Of a stretch of 26,202 nt of DNA, positions 16,029-23,970 are shown piece after piece. Under the pieces are notes generated by a model. The model searched no databases. It was not told where the DNA came from and saw only the letters and a list, made by a program, of their open reading frames with translations. The translations under genes were made by a program, and so were the position numbers. Source of the DNA: Thioglobus_C sp964448305 (GTDB taxonomy: Bacteria; Pseudomonadota; Gammaproteobacteria; PS1; Pseudothioglobaceae); NCBI GenBank assembly GCA_964448305.1, contig CAYUWB010000017.1, positions 1 through 26,202 on the forward strand, given 5' to 3'. How positions within the stretch are numbered: the first letter of the stretch is position 1; each line of letters begins with the position of its first letter.

Positions 16029-16865
16029 TTATTTTAATTCGCCAATCATGCTTTTGTAAGCATGCCACGTAGCGTGAGCCAATACTGGAATAACAAACAC
16101 CAAGCCAACAAAGTAAAGATCTGCTGTTAGCATCAATGCGCCCAGTACCAAGATACCAACCATTGGCACCCAGATAAGCATAATCACCAAATTCGCCATT
16201 GCTGCTTTTAAGCTAGTAACCACAGCAGTGAATGGGTCACAGTCTTTGTCTAGCACCATTGGGAAAGAGAACCAGCTAATCATAAATGAAATTAAACCAA
16301 CCACAGCGGTAAAGATAAAGTAAGTCACGACAAAGCCCGTGTTAGCACCACTAGTGATGTCTGCCAAAATCGCTTGCACTACCGTTTGATTTTCGCTCAC
16401 AATGTTTAAAGAGCCGGTATTAAAGATTGCATAAATTAATGGTGAGAACATCATCCAAGCAATGGCAAGCACAACCAAGATCACCGATAAGAAAATACTT
16501 GGACAAGAGCCCTTAGCTTTAAATGCGGCGCCAAACACAGCGCTGATGTTAGGGCTTTCACCGTTTGAAAGTCTTCTTGAGGCGTCGTACAGGCTCATGG
16601 CAGACATTGGACCCAAGACTAAAATAATCACCGCTAATAAGGGTGCGGCTACATCACCCAGTGTTTCAGAAGTGCTTAGATAGTGCCAAGCGCCATAAGA
16701 AACAAGGGTAAACAAAACACCATAAAAAATCGCCAATACTGGCATGGCTAAAAAGTCGCTGACACCTTGTTTTAACCAAGTAAAAGGTGCGCCCATATCA
16801 ACTTGTTTAAGCTCAGCAGTCTTGCCAAGGTTTTCTTGCATTCTTGCAGTTTGTGGTATTGCCAT
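16029..16865 (-). CDS. DUF2189 integral membrane protein
   Basis: A 278-aa polytopic protein with about six hydrophobic helices. Family-like strings are SLYDASRRLSNGESPN, FPMVLDKDCDPFTAV and FVIPVLAHATWHAYKS near the C-terminus, which fit DUF2189. Its function is unknown. It starts with ATG after an AGGAG ribosome site and is divergent from coxB across 234 bp containing an FNR-like box. It ends in its own terminator. The shared promoter region with coxB suggests co-regulation with respiration, but a direct role in the oxidase is not established. Confidence 0.8.
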   Translation of the reverse strand: MAIPQTARMQENLGKTAELKQVDMGAPFTWLKQGVSDFLAMPVLAIFYGVLFTLVSYGAWHYLSTSETLGDVAAPLLAVIILVLGPMSAMSLYDASRRLSNGESPNISAVFGAAFKAKGSCPSIFLSVILVVLAIAWMMFSPLIYAIFNTGSLNIVSENQTVVQAILADITSGANTGFVVTYFIFTAVVGLISFMISWFSFPMVLDKDCDPFTAVVTSLKAAMANLVIMLIWVPMVGILVLGALMLTADLYFVGLVFVIPVLAHATWHAYKSMIGELK

Positions 16866-17099
16866 TTTTATAATCTCCTCACGAATATATGTTGTTAATT
16901 AGCTATGCATTAAATCAGACCTTGATGGGGTTGTCAAGAAGATGTCACAATAATCCATTTAATATTATAAAGAAATTGATTTAAGTCAAGAAATTGATTT
17001 TTTTTATGATTTAGACAAAAAAACAGGTATCATTTATGGCAGTTTTATAATGTATAAGTGCATTAGAGGGACGAAAAGTATATTTTATTTGGAGGATTT
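16866..17099. promoter_or_regulatory. divergent regulatory region between DUF2189 gene and coxB
   Basis: This AT-rich 234-bp spacer holds an FNR/ANR-like box TTGATTTAAGTCAA (16976-16989, one mismatch to TTGAT-N4-ATCAA). AAGAAATTGATTT occurs twice as a direct repeat (16970-16982 and 16988-17000). A plus-strand TATAAT (17046-17051) is a -10 candidate for coxB. A minus-strand TATAAT (16969-16964) is a -10 candidate for the DUF2189 gene. The -35 boxes are not convincing, consistent with activator dependence, but the box spacing does not fit a standard class I or II site for coxB. Confidence 0.5.
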
Positions 17100-18209
17100 A
17101 TGAAAAGATTAACAACTCTTTTAAGCGCGCTAGTTGGCCTAATGTCAACCAACGTGTTTGCTGAGTACGGCCTTAATTTGACGGAAGGCGTTACTTCAGT
17201 CAGTAAAGACATCTACGATTTACACATGTTGGTATTTTGGATATGTGTAGCAATCGCAGTAGTGGTATTTGGTGTAATGTTTTATTCTGTGTTTGCACAC
17301 AGAAAATCAAAGGGTGCAGTTGCAGCCAATTTTCATGAGAGCACTAAAGCAGAGCTTGCATGGACAATTATCCCAATTATTATTTTAGTTGCAATGGCAA
17401 TCCCAGCCACTAAGGTGTTAATCGACATAGAAGATACTTCTAAAGCTGAAATGACCGTTAAGATTACCGGTCATCAGTGGAAATGGCAGTACGACTATCC
17501 AGAGGAAGGTATTAGCTTTATTTCAAACTTATCACAAGACTCCAAAGATGCGGTTAATGGTACAGACGCAGATCGTGAAAAAGCAAACAACTACTTACTA
17601 GACGTGGACAAACGATTAGTTTTGCCAGTAGACACTTCGGTTCGTTTCTTAGTCACTTCGAGTGACGTAATTCACAACTGGTGGGTTCATGAATTTGGTG
17701 TTAAGCAAGATGCAAACCCAGGCTTTATTAATGATGCATGGGCTAAGATTGACAAGATTGGCACTTACCGCGGCCAGTGTGCTGAGCTTTGTGGCAAAGA
17801 TCACGGCTTTATGCCAATTGTGGTTGATGTGGTTTCTAAGGCAGACTACGCTAAATGGGTTTCTGAGCAACAGGCAGCAGCGAAAGCAGCAGCAGATAGC
17901 GCTAATAAGACATGGACTAAGGACGAGTTAATGGCGCAAGGTAAGAGTGTTTATAATACTAACTGTGCTGGTTGTCATAAGGCAGACGGTTCAGGTATGC
18001 CGCCTGTGTTCCCGCCAATGATAGGTTCGCCAATTGCAAACGGTGCAGCAGCTGACCACATTGCTATGGTTTTACATGGTAAGGGCGCAATGCCAGCATT
18101 TAAGATGTTAGGTGATGCGGATCTTGCATCAGTAATTACTTATGAAAGAAATGCCTTTGGTAACACAGGCAGTGTTGTTCAACCTTCAGATGTTAAATCT
18201 GCACGTTAA
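17100..18209 (+). CDS. coxB: cytochrome c oxidase subunit II with fused cytochrome c domain
   Basis: Subunit II receives electrons at CuA and passes them to heme a. The 369-aa protein has an N-terminal signal-like helix ending near FAEYG, two membrane helices (about 42-64 and 87-104), and a cupredoxin domain with the aromatic motif GHQWKWQYDYPE. CuA ligands are all present: H192, C227, E229, C231, H235 and M238. After an Ala/Lys linker a C-terminal class I cytochrome c domain carries C289-A-G-C292-H293 and axial M331 (GAMPAF), making this a caa3-type subunit. It starts with ATG after TTGGAGGA and is the first gene of the cox operon. Confidence 0.97.
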   Translation: MKRLTTLLSALVGLMSTNVFAEYGLNLTEGVTSVSKDIYDLHMLVFWICVAIAVVVFGVMFYSVFAHRKSKGAVAANFHESTKAELAWTIIPIIILVAMAIPATKVLIDIEDTSKAEMTVKITGHQWKWQYDYPEEGISFISNLSQDSKDAVNGTDADREKANNYLLDVDKRLVLPVDTSVRFLVTSSDVIHNWWVHEFGVKQDANPGFINDAWAKIDKIGTYRGQCAELCGKDHGFMPIVVDVVSKADYAKWVSEQQAAAKAAADSANKTWTKDELMAQGKSVYNTNCAGCHKADGSGMPPVFPPMIGSPIANGAAADHIAMVLHGKGAMPAFKMLGDADLASVITYERNAFGNTGSVVQPSDVKSAR

Positions 18210-18225
18210 TTAAAGGAGAAATAAT

Positions 18226-19833
18226 ATGACGACAGCAGCAGCTTCTCACGACGATCACCATCACGGACCTGAAAAGGGCTTGATGAGATGGGTCAAAACA
18301 ACGAACCATAAAGACATTGGTTCTCTTTACATGTGGTTTGCATTTACTATGTTATTAATTGGTGGTGCGTTGGCAATGGGCATACGTGCTGAGTTATTGC
18401 AGCCAGGTATTCAGCTTATGGATCCTCAGTTCTTTAATTCACTGACAACCATGCATGGATTGATCATGGTATTTGGTGCGATTATGCCGGCCTTTGTAGG
18501 CTTAGGTAACTGGTTAATCCCTATGATGGTAGGTGCACCCGATATGGCGCTACCTCGTATGAATAACTGGTCTTTCTGGATTCTGCCATTCGCAGGTGGT
18601 ATCTTGTTAAGCACGTTCTTTATGGAAGGCGGCGCGCCAGCATTTGGTTGGACGTTCTACGCACCATTATCAACAACGTTTGCACCAGATAGCACAGACT
18701 TCTTTATCTTTGCAGTTCATTTGTTAGGCTTTTCATCTATTATGGGTGCGATTAACATTATTGCAACAGTGCTTAATATGCGTGCTCCAGAAATGAAACT
18801 AATGGATATGCCATTATTTGTTTGGACATGGTTAATTACTTCGTTCTTACTAATTGGTGCGATGCCAGTATTAGCAGGTGCGGTAACAATGATGTTGACA
18901 GACCGTAACTTTGGCACTGCATTCTTTGATGCAACCGGTGGTGGCGACCCAGTATTGTTCCAGCACATTTTCTGGTTCTTTGGTCACCCAGAGGTTTACA
19001 TTATGATCTTGCCAGCGTTTGGTGTGGTTTCTCACATTATTCCAACCTTTGCTCGTAAGCCGTTGTTTGGTTACTCTTCAATGGTATATGCAACAGCATC
19101 AATCGCATTCTTATCATACATCGTATGGGCGCACCATATGTTCTTGACTGGTATGCCGGTTGCAGGTGAATTGTACTTTATGTATGCCACCATGCTGATT
19201 GCGGTACCTACAGGTGTTAAGGTCTTTAACTGGATCTCTACAATGTGGAGAGGTTCAATGACCTTTGAGACGCCAATGTTATGGGCAGTATCTTTTGTAT
19301 TCTTATTCACCATTGGTGGTTTCTCTGGCTTAATGCTAGGTATCGTGCCAGCCGACATTCAGTATCATGATACTTATTTCGTGGTTGCGCATTTCCATTA
19401 CGTATTGGTAACAGGCGCACTATGGTCAATCATTGCAGCGACCTTCTACTGGTTGCCTAAATGGACAGGCAAGATGTATAACGAAAGTTTGTCAAAGGTG
19501 CACTTCTGGTGGGCTATGATTTCAGTTAACGTATTGTTCTTCCCTCAGCACTTCTTAGGTCTTGCGGGTATGCCACGTCGTATTCCTGATTATGCATTAC
19601 AGTTTGCAGACTTCAACTACATCTCTTCAATTGGTGGTTTTGCATTCGGTGCATCATTTATCTTGCTAACGTATATCGTAATTGATTGTGTTCGTAATGG
19701 TAAGCCTGCAAGCGCAAGACCTTGGGAAGGCGCTAAAGGTTTAGAATGGACATTAGAGCCAAAAGCTCAGTACCATTCATTTAATAAGCCACCGTCAAGA
19801 AAGTTAATTTTAGAAGAGTCTCAAAACTCTTAA
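18226..19833 (+). CDS. coxA: cytochrome c oxidase subunit I (A-type)
   Basis: The catalytic subunit reduces oxygen at the heme a3-CuB centre and pumps protons. It is 535 aa with 12 predicted helices. The low-spin heme ligands are H77 and H391, CuB is bound by H254, H303 and H304, and heme a3 by H389. The Tyr cross-linked to a CuB His is Y258. D-channel residues D106 and E256 and K-channel K332 are present, so this is a canonical A1-family pump. It is 16 bases after coxB with an AAAGGAG ribosome site. The last A of its stop is the first base of the next small gene (TAATG). Confidence 0.98.
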   Translation: MTTAAASHDDHHHGPEKGLMRWVKTTNHKDIGSLYMWFAFTMLLIGGALAMGIRAELLQPGIQLMDPQFFNSLTTMHGLIMVFGAIMPAFVGLGNWLIPMMVGAPDMALPRMNNWSFWILPFAGGILLSTFFMEGGAPAFGWTFYAPLSTTFAPDSTDFFIFAVHLLGFSSIMGAINIIATVLNMRAPEMKLMDMPLFVWTWLITSFLLIGAMPVLAGAVTMMLTDRNFGTAFFDATGGGDPVLFQHIFWFFGHPEVYIMILPAFGVVSHIIPTFARKPLFGYSSMVYATASIAFLSYIVWAHHMFLTGMPVAGELYFMYATMLIAVPTGVKVFNWISTMWRGSMTFETPMLWAVSFVFLFTIGGFSGLMLGIVPADIQYHDTYFVVAHFHYVLVTGALWSIIAATFYWLPKWTGKMYNESLSKVHFWWAMISVNVLFFPQHFLGLAGMPRRIPDYALQFADFNYISSIGGFAFGASFILLTYIVIDCVRNGKPASARPWEGAKGLEWTLEPKAQYHSFNKPPSRKLILEESQNS

Positions 19834-19937
19834 TGGACGATAGAAAAAAAGGCGTTATGATTACCTCGGTAATTGTAGCAGCTGTTGCAATAGGAGTTTT
19901 TATAGCCACGATTGTGTTATTTAACCCAACGGGCTAA
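19833..19937 (+). CDS. 34-aa membrane peptide, cytochrome oxidase small assembly protein type
   Basis: A very short gene between coxA and ctaG. It starts with ATG overlapping the coxA stop (TAATG) and encodes 34 aa: a charged start MDDRKKG, then one membrane helix (about residues 9-30) and a short end FNPTG. Many proteobacterial cox operons have a tiny single-helix protein at exactly this position, often annotated as a cytochrome oxidase small assembly protein. Length, position, helix and stop-start coupling on both sides (ctaG ATG is one base after its stop) support a real gene. Its molecular role is not known to me. Confidence 0.8.
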   Translation: MDDRKKGVMITSVIVAAVAIGVFIATIVLFNPTG

Positions 19938-19938
19938 T

Positions 19939-20463
19939 ATGGAACAAAGAAAAATAACAAAAGGGTTCTGGATTAAATTATTTTCAGCACCAATATTAAT
20001 GTTTTTATTTGGCGTGTTTGTTATGCCACCAATCTATGATGTCTTTTGTGAGATCACAGGTTTTAATGGTACAACAGGCAGAGTCGATACTGAACAGCAA
20101 TATAGTGTTGATGAGAACCGCAAGGTTGAGGTAAGTTTTTTTGCCATGACCATGGGCGGGTTTCCTGTGCAGTTTGGGCCAAAGGTTGAATCGATGGAAG
20201 TAATACCTGGTAAGTTTTACACAACCAGTTATATTGCTAAAAATAACACCGATAAAACCATTGTAGGTCAAGCGATCCCTAGTGTAGCACCTACTGATGC
20301 TGCAGTACATTTTAAGAAATTAGAGTGTTTTTGTTTTAATAGGCAGGTGTTTAAACCACATGAAGAGGTCGAGATGATGCTCCGATTTGTAGTTGAACCA
20401 GAACTGGATAAGCGAATAGAAGATATAAGCTTATCTTATAATTTTTTTAAACTTGAAAGCTAA
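19939..20463 (+). CDS. ctaG: CtaG/Cox11 copper chaperone for the CuB site
   Basis: Cox11-type CtaG inserts copper into the CuB site of subunit I. The start is ATG at 19939 (MEQRKITKGFW, 174 aa); longer readings begin inside the preceding small gene. It has one N-terminal membrane helix (about 12-33, LFSAPILMFLFGVF) and then a periplasmic immunoglobulin-like domain. The copper-binding CFCF motif lies in KLECFCFNRQ, and KPHEEVEMMLRF follows. It is 15 bases upstream of coxC. Length and motif are typical of the family. Confidence 0.94.
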   Translation: MEQRKITKGFWIKLFSAPILMFLFGVFVMPPIYDVFCEITGFNGTTGRVDTEQQYSVDENRKVEVSFFAMTMGGFPVQFGPKVESMEVIPGKFYTTSYIAKNNTDKTIVGQAIPSVAPTDAAVHFKKLECFCFNRQVFKPHEEVEMMLRFVVEPELDKRIEDISLSYNFFKLES

Positions 20464-20478
20464 AAAGAGGAAGGAACT

Positions 20479-21402
20479 ATGAGCGAACAAGAATATTACG
20501 TACCAGACGGTACTTACTGGCCGATTATCGGCTCAATCGGTATATCGACATTATTTGTTGGTATGGCTAACTCAATGCATGGTGTAGAATGGGGCGCATC
20601 AGTGATGGCACTTGGACTTGCTATCACAGTATTTATGATGTTTGGCTGGTTTGGTCAAGTAGTGAACGAAAGCACTAATGGTATCTACAACAAACAAGTT
20701 GATCGTTCGTTCCGTTGGGGAATGAGCTGGTTCATTTTCTCAGAGGTAATGTTCTTCGCGGCATTCTTTGGTGCTTTATTTTATGCAAGACAATTATCGG
20801 TACCTTGGTTAGGTGGTGCAGATAACAATATCTTTACACCAGACTTATGGAACGCATTTAGTGCCTCATGGCACCAAATGGCATTTTTAGCGCCTGGTAC
20901 AGAGCTTCAATCAGGAACAGTGATGAGCTTCCCTGCTATTCCAGAAGGATTGACAATTGATAACGCAACACCTGGTGATGTTGTGGATCCATGGGGTTTA
21001 CCAGCACTTAATACTGCTTTACTTCTAGCGTCAGGCGTAACATTAACATTTGCTCATCATGCTTTACGAGCAGGTCATCGTAATAAAATTGTTGGTTGGT
21101 TAGTAGCTACAATTGCATTAGGTGTTCTATTTTTAGGCTTCCAAATTATGGAGTACAGCCATGCATATGATGATGGCTTAAAGATGACAACAGGAATCTA
21201 CGGATCTACTTTCTACATGTTAACGGGCTTTCATGGCTTCCATGTAACAGTTGGTGCGATTATGTTGACTGTGATTTTATACCGTGTTCAGAAAGGCCAC
21301 TTTGATGCTGATAACCATTTTGGTTTTGAAGGTGTTGCTTGGTACTGGCACTTTGTAGACGTGGTTTGGTTAGGACTATTCGTCTTTGTTTACTGGCTAT
21401 AA
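20479..21402 (+). CDS. coxC: cytochrome c oxidase subunit III
   Basis: Subunit III stabilises the oxidase and supports proton uptake. It is 307 aa with seven predicted helices. Family features are WFIFSEVMFFAAFFGALFYAR near residues 93-113, with the conserved Glu, and the closing FHGFHVTVGAIML and WYWHFVDVVWLGLF segments near the C-terminus. It has an AGGAAGGA ribosome site. It is the last gene before a strong terminator at 21420-21448. Confidence 0.97.
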   Translation: MSEQEYYVPDGTYWPIIGSIGISTLFVGMANSMHGVEWGASVMALGLAITVFMMFGWFGQVVNESTNGIYNKQVDRSFRWGMSWFIFSEVMFFAAFFGALFYARQLSVPWLGGADNNIFTPDLWNAFSASWHQMAFLAPGTELQSGTVMSFPAIPEGLTIDNATPGDVVDPWGLPALNTALLLASGVTLTFAHHALRAGHRNKIVGWLVATIALGVLFLGFQIMEYSHAYDDGLKMTTGIYGSTFYMLTGFHGFHVTVGAIMLTVILYRVQKGHFDADNHFGFEGVAWYWHFVDVVWLGLFVFVYWL

Positions 21403-21419
21403 TAGTTAGCTAGAACAAT

Positions 21420-21448
21420 AAAAAGGCCCCTTTATTGGGGTCTTTTTT
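21420..21448 (+). terminator. intrinsic terminator after coxC
   Basis: The stem AAAAAGGCCCC / GGGGTCTTTTT (21420-21430 with 21437-21447, one G-T pair) has a TTTATT loop and a T run. The core CCCCTTTATTGGGG recurs in the terminator after ccoP. Only 27 bases separate it from the next gene. Confidence 0.88.
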
Positions 21449-21475
21449 TTCATCAAGTAAAAGTAAGGAGTTGTT

Positions 21476-21721
21476 ATGACAGGAGTGGTTGCTGTAATTA
21501 TTATTATTGCTATTTTGGTGGCCTTAGGGGTTGGTTTGATTGGCATGATTAAGGGTGGAAAATCTGGTTCTGATAAGATGTTTAAATCTTTGGTTGTTCG
21601 TGTTAGCTTATCTGTGCTGTTGTTTATATTGGTTATGTTTTCTGGTTATATGGGCTGGATCACACCCAATGCAATTATGGTGGACGCACCCGTAATTTCG
21701 ACACCGGTAAATAATGATTAA
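21476..21721 (+). CDS. DUF2909 twin-transmembrane protein
   Basis: An 81-aa protein with two membrane helices (about 4-24 and 43-63) separated by a basic loop GKSGSDKMFKSLVVRVSLS. This matches the DUF2909 family, commonly found between coxC and the SURF1 gene in gammaproteobacteria. It has an ATG start with an AAGGAG ribosome site and overlaps the SURF1 start by 8 bases. Its role is unknown, though conserved placement suggests aa3-type oxidase assembly. It lies directly behind the coxC terminator, so expression may depend on read-through. Confidence 0.82.
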   Translation: MTGVVAVIIIIAILVALGVGLIGMIKGGKSGSDKMFKSLVVRVSLSVLLFILVMFSGYMGWITPNAIMVDAPVISTPVNND

Positions 21722-22412
21722 ACGCAGTATTATCATGCCAGGAGTTTTGATCTCCCTAACCCTTTGGGGGTTATTGTCGTTGGGCTTTTGGCAGCTTGAG
21801 CGTGCCGATGAAAAAAGAGCTATAGAGCGCGATATCGTTCTTGCACAATCAAACCCAGCAAAGCTAGTAACGAAATTTGAGTCATTATTAGAAAAGGAGC
21901 ATTACCAGGTATTGCTTGAAGGCTATTATGATAATGACAAGCAATTTATCTATGACAATCAGATTATTAATAGTAATGCGGGCTATTATGTATTAACACC
22001 CTTTGTTTTAAATACAGAAGCAGCTATTTTGGTTAATCGTGGGTTTGTACCTTGGCATGGAAAGCGTACAGAGCTTGCCGATATCAAAATCAACAATCAA
22101 CCGACCACCATTAAAGTAAGTCTGATCAAACCTAAGCAACGCATTGAGCTTAAACAACAAAAAATTAGCACCGCTTTTCCAATACTAATTCAATCTTTAG
22201 ACATCGAATATTTGTCTCAGCTATCAAATTACCAAATTATTCCAATGTTAGCACAGCTTGATGTTAATTCTAACAATGGTTTCTTTAGGCAATGGAAGCC
22301 CTTTTATGGTAGTGTTGACAAGCATTTAGGTTATGCACTGCAATGGTTTTTAATGGCCCTAGTGCTGAGCGTTATCGCCATTCGTCTACTAATAAAAAAT
22401 AGAAGAAATTGA
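21714..22412 (+). CDS. SURF1 family oxidase assembly protein
   Basis: SURF1 helps insert heme A into subunit I. The 232-aa protein has two terminal membrane helices (about 9-26 and 208-226). The N-terminal motif GFWQLERADEK and the C-terminal HLGYALQWFLMAL are characteristic, with VNRGFVPW in the periplasmic domain. Its first 8 bases overlap the DUF2909 gene, implying translational coupling. Its stop codon lies inside the FNR box of the next operon. Confidence 0.94.
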   Translation: MIKRSIIMPGVLISLTLWGLLSLGFWQLERADEKRAIERDIVLAQSNPAKLVTKFESLLEKEHYQVLLEGYYDNDKQFIYDNQIINSNAGYYVLTPFVLNTEAAILVNRGFVPWHGKRTELADIKINNQPTTIKVSLIKPKQRIELKQQKISTAFPILIQSLDIEYLSQLSNYQIIPMLAQLDVNSNNGFFRQWKPFYGSVDKHLGYALQWFLMALVLSVIAIRLLIKNRRN

Positions 22413-22422
22413 TCTATATCAA
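22409..22422 (+). promoter_or_regulatory. perfect FNR/ANR box upstream of ccoN
   Basis: TTGATCTATATCAA matches the TTGAT-N4-ATCAA consensus with no mismatch. A TATCAT -10 candidate (22445-22450) predicts a transcript start near 22457, placing the box centre about 41.5 bases upstream, the classic class II activator position. FNR-family control of cbb3 operons is well established. Confidence 0.85.
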
Positions 22423-22444
22423 GAATTCATTATTGACTTGACGG

Positions 22445-22450
22445 TATCAT
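22445..22450 (+). promoter_or_regulatory. -10 element of the ccoNOQP promoter
   Basis: TATCAT sits at the distance expected from an FNR class II site, with no good -35, as usual for activator-dependent promoters. The predicted leader is about 70 bases and contains the hairpin at 22480-22504. Confidence 0.55.
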
Positions 22451-22479
22451 CAGGGCTATGTAGAATTGCCTTTTATTTA

Positions 22480-22504
22480 AATAATCCGCCAAGGCAGGAT
22501 TATT
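22480..22504 (+). promoter_or_regulatory. hairpin in the ccoN leader
   Basis: AATAATCC (22480-22487) pairs with GGATTATT (22497-22504), with an inner GCC/GGC stem and one bulged A. No T run follows, so it is not a terminator. It ends a few bases before the ribosome site of ccoN and may affect mRNA stability or translation. Confidence 0.5.
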
Positions 22505-22527
22505 CATTAAACGAGGAGAGAGTTTAG

Positions 22528-23958
22528 ATGAGCTTAACAGAAAGATATGACTTAGGTGTCGTAAAGTGGTTTACCATTATGTCGGTGGTTTATTTGGTTT
22601 TGGGTACTGCGATTGGTGTCTATATTGCTTCGGAGCTGGCATGGCCCTTTTTAAATGATTTAGGCACTGATTTACCTTATTTCCAATTTGGTCGCCTTAG
22701 ACCGTTGCATACTAATACCGTAATTTTTGCCTTTGGCGGCTCTGCGCTCATGGCCTCTGCTTTTTATATTGTTCAAAGGACCAATCAAACCAAACTTTGG
22801 TCCAACAAAATGGCATGGTTTACATTTATTATGTGGAATTTGGTCATTGTCTCTGCGGTAATCACCTTCCCTCTAGGATTGACTCAAGCTAAAGAATACG
22901 CAGAGCTAGAATGGCCAATTGATATTGCTATCACCTTGGCCTGGGCGAGCTACATGTATAACTTTATTATGACTATCCACATTCGTGATCGTAATAAGGT
23001 GCCACATGTGTACGTGGCCAACTGGTTCTTTATGGGCATGATGGTGATGGTCACTTACCTTCATGTGGTTAACAATCTCACTATACCCGTTGATTGGTTC
23101 AAGTCTTACTCAATCTTTTCTGGCGTACAAGATGCCATGATCCAGTGGTGGTGGGGGCATAATGCGGTTGGCTTCTTCCTAACAGCTGGCTTCTTAGGCA
23201 TGATGTATTACTTTGTTCCAAAGCAGGCGCAGCGCCCTATTTATTCTTACCGTCTATCAGTAATTCACTTTTGGGCATTGATGTTTGGTTATGTGTGGCT
23301 AGGCGCACACCATTTGCAGTACACCGCTTTACCAGACTGGGCAGGATCATTAGGCGCAACCATTTCACTAGCGATGATCATTCCATCATGGGGCGGCGCA
23401 TTAAACGGCATTTTAACGCTCTCAGGTGCGTGGGAGCGTTTGCGTGAAGACTACATCTTGCGTTTCTTAATTATGTCATTAGCATTTTATGCGATGAGCA
23501 CCTTTGAAGGCCCAGTAATGGCGGCGAAAACGGTTAATGCCTTGTCGCACTATACTGACTGGACTATTGGTCACGTACATTCGGGCGCACTCGGTTGGAA
23601 CATCATGGTGGCATCAGGTGCACTGTATCACATGATTGAAAAAATCTATAATGTTCGATTGTCGCAAAAACTATTGGGGATTCATTTTTGGGTGCATACT
23701 ATTGGTACCGTAACTTATATTGTCGCTATGTGGGTATCGGGCATTATGCAAGGCCTGATGTGGAGAGCGTACGATGAGTACGGTACATTGGCCTACACGT
23801 TTGCAGAATCGGTATCGGCGATGCATCCTTACTACGCAATGAGGGCAGCAGGAGGCGCACTAGTCGTATTAGGTGCGATTACCATGTTAATCAACGTTAT
23901 TATTACCATTCGTAAAGCGGGCCAGGAGCAAACCTCTGCTCAAGCGGCAACAGCATAG
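22528..23958 (+). CDS. ccoN: cbb3-type cytochrome c oxidase subunit I
   Basis: CcoN is the catalytic subunit of the high-affinity C-family oxidase. It is 476 aa with 12 helices. Residues aligned by motif to the Pseudomonas stutzeri enzyme are all present: heme b ligands H61 and H351, heme b3 ligand H349, CuB ligands H211, H261 and H262, and the cross-linked Tyr Y255 in FGYVWLGAHH. The ribosome site is GAGGAGAG. First gene of ccoNOQP, preceded by a perfect FNR box. Intact and standard in length. Confidence 0.98.
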   Translation: MSLTERYDLGVVKWFTIMSVVYLVLGTAIGVYIASELAWPFLNDLGTDLPYFQFGRLRPLHTNTVIFAFGGSALMASAFYIVQRTNQTKLWSNKMAWFTFIMWNLVIVSAVITFPLGLTQAKEYAELEWPIDIAITLAWASYMYNFIMTIHIRDRNKVPHVYVANWFFMGMMVMVTYLHVVNNLTIPVDWFKSYSIFSGVQDAMIQWWWGHNAVGFFLTAGFLGMMYYFVPKQAQRPIYSYRLSVIHFWALMFGYVWLGAHHLQYTALPDWAGSLGATISLAMIIPSWGGALNGILTLSGAWERLREDYILRFLIMSLAFYAMSTFEGPVMAAKTVNALSHYTDWTIGHVHSGALGWNIMVASGALYHMIEKIYNVRLSQKLLGIHFWVHTIGTVTYIVAMWVSGIMQGLMWRAYDEYGTLAYTFAESVSAMHPYYAMRAAGGALVVLGAITMLINVIITIRKAGQEQTSAQAATA

Positions 23959-23970
23959 GAGGAGAGAGCA

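Noticed and set aside
16921..16938. CTTGATGGGGTTGTCAAG as a second FNR site
   Set aside because: The half sites TTGA and TCAA are 8 bases apart instead of the 6 required by FNR; it may still be a site for another regulator.
19912..19938. Upstream start for ctaG
   Set aside because: It lies inside the small gene and adds residues that CtaG proteins lack; ATG at 19939 begins the normal cytosolic tail.
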